From: Paracoccaceae bacterium | GTDB taxonomy: Bacteria > Pseudomonadota > Alphaproteobacteria > Rhodobacterales > Rhodobacteraceae | DNA length: 44,363 nt | Assembly: GCA_026713305.1 (NCBI GenBank) | Contig: JAPOOS010000210.1 | Location: forward strand, 1-44,363 | Reading direction: 5' to 3' | Shown: positions 38,101 to 44,363 of the stretch, piece after piece | Layout of the letters: every line of letters starts with the position of its first letter | How positions within the stretch are numbered: position 1 is the first letter of the stretch | Position numbers and translations under genes: made by a program | Notes under the pieces: model-generated | What the model was told of the DNA's origin: nothing | The model's database searches: none | What the model saw: only the letters and a program-made list of their open reading frames with translations

Positions 38101-39314
38101 CGATCACGCATCAGGCGCGAGAAATCTCTGAAGAGATAGTGGCAGTCCTGCGGACCTGGGCTTGCCTCCGGATGAAACTGCACCGAGAAGACCGGCTTGT
38201 CCCTGACACACAGGCCGCAGTTGGTGCCGTCGAAAAGCGAAACATGAGTTTCCAGCACGTTGGAAGGCAATGTGTCTCGATCGACTGCAAATCCGTGGTT
38301 CATGGAGGTGATTTCAACCTTTCCCGTGCGGATGTCCTTCACCGGATGGTTGGCGCCGTGATGCCCATGGTTCATCTTGACGGTATTGCCGCCGAGAGCC
38401 AGCGCCAGCATCTGGTGACCAAGGCAAATGCCGAACACCGGAATGTCCGAACGATCGATCACTTCCCTTATCATTGGCACGGCATAGGCGCCGGTTGCGG
38501 CAGGGTCGCCTGGACCGTTTGACAGGAAAAGCCCGTCTGGTTCCAGTCGCAGAATGTCGTCCGCCGATGAATCCGCCGTCACAACCTTTGTTTCACATCC
38601 GACGGACGACAGGCAGCGCAGGATGTTGTGCTTGGCGCCATAGTCCACGGCTACAACCAGGAAGTCCCGCTCGGGCTCGCTGCGGTATCCCGAGGGCCAT
38701 TTCCAGATTGACTGATTCCATTCGAAGGCCTGCCGACTGGTAACTTGCATAGCCAGGTCCAACCCGAACAATCCCGGAAACCTGTCGAGGTGGGACTTTA
38801 GCAGCGAAAGGTCGAAATTGCCGCCTCGGCTGTGCTCGACAGCAGCGAGCGGCGCTCCCATCTCGCGAATTTTGCGGGTCAGCATCCGGGTGTCCATGCC
38901 AGCGCAGCCAATCAGTCCCTTGCTGGACATCCAGTTGGAAAGGTCAGAGCGTGCCCGCCAGTTCGATCGGCGGGTTGGCAGCAGCCTGGTGATCATGCCC
39001 GCTGCCGCCGGCGACTCCCTTTCCATGTCTTCAAGATTGACGCCCACGTTGCCAATGTGAGGGAATGTGAAGGTGATGATCTGGCCGCAGTAGGAGGGGT
39101 CGGTGAGGATTTCCTGGTAGCCGGTCATTGCGGTGTTGAAACAGAGTTCGCCAACAGCGCAGCCCTCGGCGCCGAACCCCTGGCCCGTCAAGAGCGTGCC
39201 ATCGTCCAGCAACAGACAGGCGGTTGCTTGGTTTGCCTTGCTGTCCTCTTTCTGCAATTTTGTCTCCGCTGCGATGCCTGAAAGCGTACCAACCACCACG
39301 GGTGTGGCCTGCAT
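38082..39314 (-). CDS. carA: Carbamoyl-phosphate synthase small subunit
   Basis: 'GYQEILTDPSYCGQIITFTFPHIGNVGVN', 'VFGICLGHQMLALALGG', 'VQFHPEASPGPQD'. Confidence 0.97.
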   Translation of the reverse strand: MQATPVVVGTLSGIAAETKLQKEDSKANQATACLLLDDGTLLTGQGFGAEGCAVGELCFNTAMTGYQEILTDPSYCGQIITFTFPHIGNVGVNLEDMERESPAAAGMITRLLPTRRSNWRARSDLSNWMSSKGLIGCAGMDTRMLTRKIREMGAPLAAVEHSRGGNFDLSLLKSHLDRFPGLFGLDLAMQVTSRQAFEWNQSIWKWPSGYRSEPERDFLVVAVDYGAKHNILRCLSSVGCETKVVTADSSADDILRLEPDGLFLSNGPGDPAATGAYAVPMIREVIDRSDIPVFGICLGHQMLALALGGNTVKMNHGHHGANHPVKDIRTGKVEITSMNHGFAVDRDTLPSNVLETHVSLFDGTNCGLCVRDKPVFSVQFHPEASPGPQDCHYLFRDFSRLMRDRKKDAR

Positions 39315-39651
39315 GCCCGTGACGGGAACGGCCGTCGGTCAGATAGGACGGCAAGACCGGCAGTGCCCTCGGCATGAATGTACGAACCTGCCATAGTCTA
39401 GACCGGCGGCGCTGGCAATGTTGCTGCCACTTGAAACTGTCGATTCTGCACTATCTCAACGATGGAAGAAGTCATCGGTTGCTTCGGCGGGAATTGACGA
39501 CTGAAAGTCGCCGGGCATGAATGGGGTCATTGCACCATGGCAGGGACGGACAGGCACAAAGGCCAAATCCTTCAACAGCGGGGCCATGGCGCTTCCCAAA
39601 GGACAACGGTGTTGGCACAAATTGGAATTGCCGGCGGCCTTCCGATTGGGC

Positions 39652-39679
39652 TTGAACTATTAAACGCATTTAGTAGTAT
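39652..39679 (+). promoter_or_regulatory. Candidate sigma-70 promoter: TTGAAC-16 nt-TAGTAT
   Basis: Located in the AT-richer carA/yqeY divergent intergenic region. Confidence 0.3.
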
Positions 39680-39961
39680 GTCCGTCAGGCGATTTGGTTG
39701 TCCGTGGCAGGGAGGAAATGTCCCATCAGGGAACGGCAGTTCCAGACATGAGAGTGCCTTTCTCAACGTTCTCGGGGCGAATTGCGGAAAACTGCGCTGA
39801 ATGTCGGGCACAAATGCAAAGTGGTCCGGCAATACGAGGTGAGTTCAGTTTGGTAGTTCGATTTCGCAACGGGACATTGTTGTTCGTACCGGTTTTCGGT
39901 TTCCTCAACTGATGCGAACTTTCCGCGAGCAAACCTATGGAAAGAGGTGAAAGCCAATTTT

Positions 39962-40435
39962 ATGGGGGCAATAAGAGAAAGAATAGAAACTGCACTTCGT
40001 GAGGCCGAGCAGGAAGACGACAAGGACCGAACTGCCGTGCTCAGGCTTATCAACGCGGCGATTCTGGACAAGGATTTCACCGAACGGAGCAGGGGAAATC
40101 AGGAAGGCATCACAGACTCGGTGATCTGCGACATTCTGCGGCAGATGCGTCACCAGCGATTGAACAGCGCCAAGCGCCATGACGAGAACTGGCAGGTGGA
40201 GCTGGCCGAACGGCATAGGCAGGGAGCTCGGGTCATAGACGGCTTGCTGCCGCGACAATTGACGCAGTCCGAGCACCGGCAGGCTGTATCCGAGGTAATC
40301 AGCGAGATTGGCGCAACCGGCATCCGCGACCGCGGCAGAGTCATTAGGGTACTGCGCGTGCGCTTCAGCGAAAGGCTGGATTTTGACGCAACCGGAAAGC
40401 TGGTTGACGATGCCCTGAGCCTTCCTTCGAAGTAG
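39962..40435 (+). CDS. yqeY: GatB/YqeY-domain protein
   Basis: 'ALREAEQEDDKDRTAVLRLINAAILDKDFTERSRGN', 'ELAERHRQGARVIDGLLPRQLT'. GTG at 39947 is an alternative start. Confidence 0.92.
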   Translation: MGAIRERIETALREAEQEDDKDRTAVLRLINAAILDKDFTERSRGNQEGITDSVICDILRQMRHQRLNSAKRHDENWQVELAERHRQGARVIDGLLPRQLTQSEHRQAVSEVISEIGATGIRDRGRVIRVLRVRFSERLDFDATGKLVDDALSLPSK

Positions 40436-40686
40436 CCCGCGGCGAGTTGACAGCCCAAAGGTCTCCGACACGTAGCCCACAACCATTCCGAGACACTCAC
40501 ACCACGCAGTTGAGATTCCTTGATCCGGCTGGGCCCAATTGGTCCCGGGCCAGCCACGTTCGGCGTTTGTATCCCACATTGGTTCGGGTCATTTGAAGGA
40601 AAGGCTTTTTCCTCGACGGCTTGCGCCCGAAAGTGCAGCGTCTGGTTCTTCCCCAAACACACAATCAACAATGCCGCCTGCCCCTC

Positions 40687-41711
40687 TTCGTGCCTCCGCA
40701 GGAAGGGTCGCCGGTCCGCTTCCCGCACAGATCGCGGCCGCAGTCCAGTTCGTCGTTCGAAACATGCGCGTTTCTGCGCGCAAGACTCCGGAACGCGAGG
40801 ACGCTTCCCAGTACAGTGGAGCCGCGGTGTTTGAAGCGGTGGTCAACGCGGTCGCGCACCGCGACTACTCCATGTCTTCGCGGAGGATCCGGCTGTCCAT
40901 GTTCAAGGACCGTCTTGAGATCGATTCGCCCGGTCAGCTACCCAACGGCATGACCATCGAAGGCATGGAGGCCAGTCAGGCCACCCGTAATGAAGCAATT
41001 GTTTCCGTTTTCGCTCGCATCCCCGTCGCCAACGTGGCGGGGTCAGGCAATCGCAGGTATCTGATGGAACGCCGAGGGGGCGGCGTGTCGATTATCCGCA
41101 AGGAAACCGAAGAAGCCACTGGTTTGCAGCCGAAATACGAAATGATTGATGAATCGAGCTTGGCGCTCAGCATCCCTGCTGCGAAGCTGGAGCTTGTTCC
41201 CGCCGACGCGACGGTCACGGTGCATTCTGAAGGTGAGCCTGTCGCCGGCATAGAGGTTCTCGCGGTCTTTCCCAACAAAACCTGGGTGCAGGCGATCACC
41301 GACGAGGAGGGTGATGCGGCTCTGGACCTTTACACGACACATCTGCCGATGACGATCTATGCCGCTGGGCCCGCCTATGCGGCCGGACTGGAGCAAGGGT
41401 GGACGCCCAATCAGGGTGGTCTACTGCTCGAACTCAAACCGCTTGAATCCGGTGGTGCAGCCATTTTCGCCCAGAACTCGGGGCACCTTCCTGGCTTGCG
41501 CGGCCGGCTGGAGCCAATTCGCGACACTTCCGACCGGACCTACCTGTACGCCGAAAACGTCGCCATCAACGAGGGGCGGCAACAGCCAGCGGCGTTTCGG
41601 CTCGGCAATCCGATTCGACTGACGGACGCCCATGGTTCGGAATTGTCGGTCACCATTGTGGACATCCTTGGCCGGTCTTCCTTGATCGAATACCAACCAT
41701 TCAAACCGTGA
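40687..41711 (+). pseudogene. N-terminally truncated ATP-binding protein (HATPase with C-terminal carboxypeptidase-regulatory-like domain; AlbA_2/Schlafen-like N-domain missing)
   Basis: Homology-like sequence begins near 'GPLPAQIAAAVQFVVRNMRVSARK'. ATPase motif 'FEAVVNAVAHRDYS...DRLEIDSPGQLPNGM' and conserved tail 'GHLPGLRGRLEPIRDTSDRTYLYAENVAINEG...VDILGRSSLIEY'. ORF open from 40539 but the upstream part is not recognisable. Confidence 0.65.
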
Positions 41712-41784
41712 TGGTCGGCGACTCCCTAATTTGCACCAAGAGCCTGCATTGCGGCTTCGAATTCTGCGCCGCCTTCCGAATTGA

Positions 41785-42005
41785 CCGGTCGAGGAGAATC
41801 GCCGCCTGCACCGGTACCTGGTCGAGGGTGTGCCCGTGGAGTTTCCCGGGAAGATGGCAGCATCGGCTGCGATGCCGCCCCGCTGATCGACTTCGCCTAC
41901 GCCGTTGCCAATGACTGGCTTGCGCTAAGCCAGTTTAGGGTGATCGAGGAACAGAACAACCGTCGGGCGGATGTTCTGTTGTTTGTCAACGGCCCGCTAG
42001 TGCTG
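41785..42005 (+). pseudogene. hsdR: Frameshifted internal fragment of a type I restriction enzyme R subunit (HsdR)
   Basis: Frame 1: 'ENRRLHRYLVEGVPVEF'. After a 1-nt frameshift near 41841-41850: '[51 protein letters not shown]', matching the HsdR pattern 'DGVxVEY..[56 protein letters not shown]'. Confidence 0.8.
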
Positions 42006-43670
42006 CGGATACCTGTCCCAAAGTTCACGTTCCGGGAGTGTTTCGTACGTATGGTGAGGCGGTGGGTTGGAGTGTATCCATTCCATTGAATCCGCGTGCT
42101 TGCCCCAGTAGGCCGGCTCCTCGACCCTCCTTCCGTAGAGCAATGTGTAGGCGATCACTCCAATGAAGAACACGAAGGAACCAAACGACAGGAATGCCCC
42201 CAACGACGAAATCTGGTTCCACAGGGCAAACGCCTCCGGGTAGTCGATGTAGCGCCGCGGCATGCCTTGGCGACCCAGAAAATGCTGCGGAAAGAAGGTT
42301 AGGTTGGATCCGATGAACATCGTCCAGAAGTGCAGCTTTCCTGCCCACTCGGGATATTGCCGACCGGACATCTTTCCAATCCAATAGTAGATGCCGGCGA
42401 AAATGCAGAACACAGCCCCCAGCGACATTACGTAGTGGAAATGGGCCACAACATAATAGGTGTCGTGGTAGGCGCGGTCCAAACCCGCCTGACTCAAGAT
42501 TATTCCGGTTACGCCGCCTAGGGTGAACAGGAAAAGGAAGCCAAACGCCCAGAGCATCGGGGTCTTGAATTCAACCGAACCACCCCACATTGTGGCGATC
42601 CAGGAAAATATCTTTATGCCGGTTGGAACGGCGATGACCATCGTTGCCAGCATGAAGTAGGATTGCTGGGTCAGGCTCATTCCAACTGTGTACATGTGGT
42701 GGGCCCACACGACAAAGCCCAGCGCGCCAATGGCAACCATTGCGTAGACCATCGGCAGATAGCCGAAGATCGGCTTTTTCGAAAAAGTCGCGATCACGTG
42801 GGAGATTATGCCGAATCCCGGCACGATAATTATGTAGACTTCGGGATGCCCGAAAAACCACAGCAGGTGTTGGTAGAGAATTGGATCTCCGCCGCCCGCC
42901 GCATCGAAGAAAGTCGTTCCAAAGTTGCGGTCGGTCAACAGCATCGTGATGGCGCCGGCCAAGACAGGAAGAGACAGAAGTATCAGCCAGCCGGTCACAA
43001 AAATCGACCACGCAAACAGGGGCACCTTGTGCAAGGTCATGCCTGGCGCGCGCATGTTCAGGAACGTGGTGATCATGTTGACAGCGCCAAGAATCGACGA
43101 GGCGCCCGAGACATGCACCGCAAATATGGCCAAGTCCATCGACATGCCGGCTTCACGCGTCGAGAGTGGGGCGTAGAGCACCCAGCCGACGCCGGAGCCG
43201 GTTTGGCCGTTCCCTCCCGGAGCCAGGACGGAGGCTATCGCCAGGCACGAACCCGCGACAAACATCCAGTAGCTCAGATTGTTGAGGCGTGGAAACGCCA
43301 TGTCGGGCGCGCCGATCATCAGCGGCATGAAGTAATTCCCAAAGCCACCGAACAGCGCCGGAATGACCACAAAGAACATCATCAGGATGCCGTGACCGGT
43401 GATCAGAACGTTCCACAGATGACCGTTGGGCGTGCAGTCTTCGACTGCTGCGGCAATGAGGCCGGCGCCTTCCAGGCACATGTATTGCACTCCGGGCTGG
43501 TACAGCTCCATGCGCATGTAGACTGTGAACAGAACTGAGACGAATCCGACAAGTGCGGCGGTCACGATGTATAGGATTCCAATGTCCTTGTGGTTCGTCG
43601 ACATGAACCATCTGGTAAAGAAACCAACGTGTTCGTGATGCTCGTCAGCGCGCGCTGTAATGTCCGCCAT
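41997..43670 (-). CDS. ctaD: Cytochrome c oxidase subunit I (aa3-type)
   Basis: '[11 protein letters not shown]', '[22 protein letters not shown]', '[23 protein letters not shown]', '[20 protein letters not shown]'. Confidence 0.97.
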   Translation of the reverse strand: MADITARADEHHEHVGFFTRWFMSTNHKDIGILYIVTAALVGFVSVLFTVYMRMELYQPGVQYMCLEGAGLIAAAVEDCTPNGHLWNVLITGHGILMMFFVVIPALFGGFGNYFMPLMIGAPDMAFPRLNNLSYWMFVAGSCLAIASVLAPGGNGQTGSGVGWVLYAPLSTREAGMSMDLAIFAVHVSGASSILGAVNMITTFLNMRAPGMTLHKVPLFAWSIFVTGWLILLSLPVLAGAITMLLTDRNFGTTFFDAAGGGDPILYQHLLWFFGHPEVYIIIVPGFGIISHVIATFSKKPIFGYLPMVYAMVAIGALGFVVWAHHMYTVGMSLTQQSYFMLATMVIAVPTGIKIFSWIATMWGGSVEFKTPMLWAFGFLFLFTLGGVTGIILSQAGLDRAYHDTYYVVAHFHYVMSLGAVFCIFAGIYYWIGKMSGRQYPEWAGKLHFWTMFIGSNLTFFPQHFLGRQGMPRRYIDYPEAFALWNQISSLGAFLSFGSFVFFIGVIAYTLLYGRRVEEPAYWGKHADSMEWIHSNPPPHHTYETLPERELWDRYPQH

Positions 43671-43739
43671 CGTTGCCCTTTCCTTGGCCTTGCGCAACTC
43701 TAGAGTAGATTCGGGTCTTCCCCCGCCTCATGCGCCTCT

Positions 43740-44363
43740 TTAGCGCAACTGGGCAGAATCCTCAACCTCACGTCGCTCAAATTGGCGCCCCTGGCGGTTC
43801 GCCTGCCTGCTGCACACGGAATCTCCAAATGCGGCGCCGAATGTATCCATGAGCGCCCTGTCCACTTCGCTCATTGACGACTGAACGCCAAGCTCCAGCA
43901 GGCTAGTAGCGGCATATCCCTCCAAACCACAAGCCACAATTCCTTCATAGTGGGACAGGTCCGGATTTACGTTTATGGACATGCCGTGAAAGCTGACCCA
44001 CTTGCGCACCCGGACCCCCAGGGAAGCGATCTTTTTCTCGTTGCCTGGATCCGAACCGACCCAGACTCCAATTCGATCGCTGCAAGTGTGGGATTCCAAT
44101 CCAAGTTCCCCAAGCGCGCCAATCATCCAATGTTCAAGGCACTTGACGAACGCCCGAATGTCGCGTCCCCGCTTCGTCAGGTCGAGCATTACATATACAA
44201 CTCGCTGCCCGGGACCATGGTAGGTGAACTTGCCGCCTCGACCGGTTTTGTGGACGGGCAGAGACGCTGGCTCAAGCAGGTCGCTTGCCCTGGCGCTGGA
44301 ACCGAACGTATAGATCGGTGGATGTTCCAAAAGCCACACTGCTTCGCCGCGCCTCCCAGCGCG
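43740..44363 (-). CDS. lipB: Octanoyltransferase (partial; 5' end beyond the window)
   Basis: 'VWLLEHPPIYTFGSSA', 'RGGKFTYHGPGQRVVYVMLDL', 'VSFHGMSINVNPDLSHYEGIVACGLEGYAATSL'. Frame stays open to the window edge. Confidence 0.94.
   Translation of the reverse strand, partial: RAGRRGEAVWLLEHPPIYTFGSSARASDLLEPASLPVHKTGRGGKFTYHGPGQRVVYVMLDLTKRGRDIRAFVKCLEHWMIGALGELGLESHTCSDRIGVWVGSDPGNEKKIASLGVRVRKWVSFHGMSINVNPDLSHYEGIVACGLEGYAATSLLELGVQSSMSEVDRALMDTFGAAFGDSVCSRQANRQGRQFERREVEDSAQLR

Noticed and set aside
39694-39912. 72-aa ORF upstream of yqeY
   Set aside because: No recognisable domain. More likely part of the divergent carA/yqeY promoter region.

Overview
The window looks like chromosomal DNA from an alphaproteobacterium. 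This is inferred from gene content and order, not from a database search. From about 0.2 to 24 kb almost every gene is on the minus strand: a Rieske oxygenase / carboxymuconolactone decarboxylase-like / MDR dehydrogenase group; a tRNA-Ser(GGA); a Dpp-type peptide ABC transporter operon that includes a PLP enzyme and an amidohydrolase; and a BMP-type (nucleoside-like) ABC transporter locus with a LacI regulator, ribokinase, formamidase-like enzyme, alpha/beta hydrolase, GATase-like protein and one unrecognised coupled ORF. A secreted trypsin-like protein closes this block. From about 24.7 kb there are mostly plus-strand housekeeping genes (glyQ, glyS, ppdK-like, SleB-type hydrolase, glmM, ubiH-like, ilvC, tldD), then carA(-), yqeY(+), a decaying type I restriction-modification remnant, ctaD(-) and partial lipB(-). 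The observations most worth a second look are: (1) the PpdK-like protein keeps its phosphohistidine and PEP domains but has a strongly eroded nucleotide-binding domain; (2) the peptidoglycan-binding/trypsin-like protein appears catalytically dead (His->Asn, Ser->Ala); (3) a frameshifted hsdR fragment and a truncated ATPase abut the ctaD stop codon; (4) an unrecognised 271-aa ORF sits between two ATGA overlaps; (5) several perfect inverted repeats are candidate regulatory sites. I saw no CRISPR array, transposase, integrase or complete defence system.
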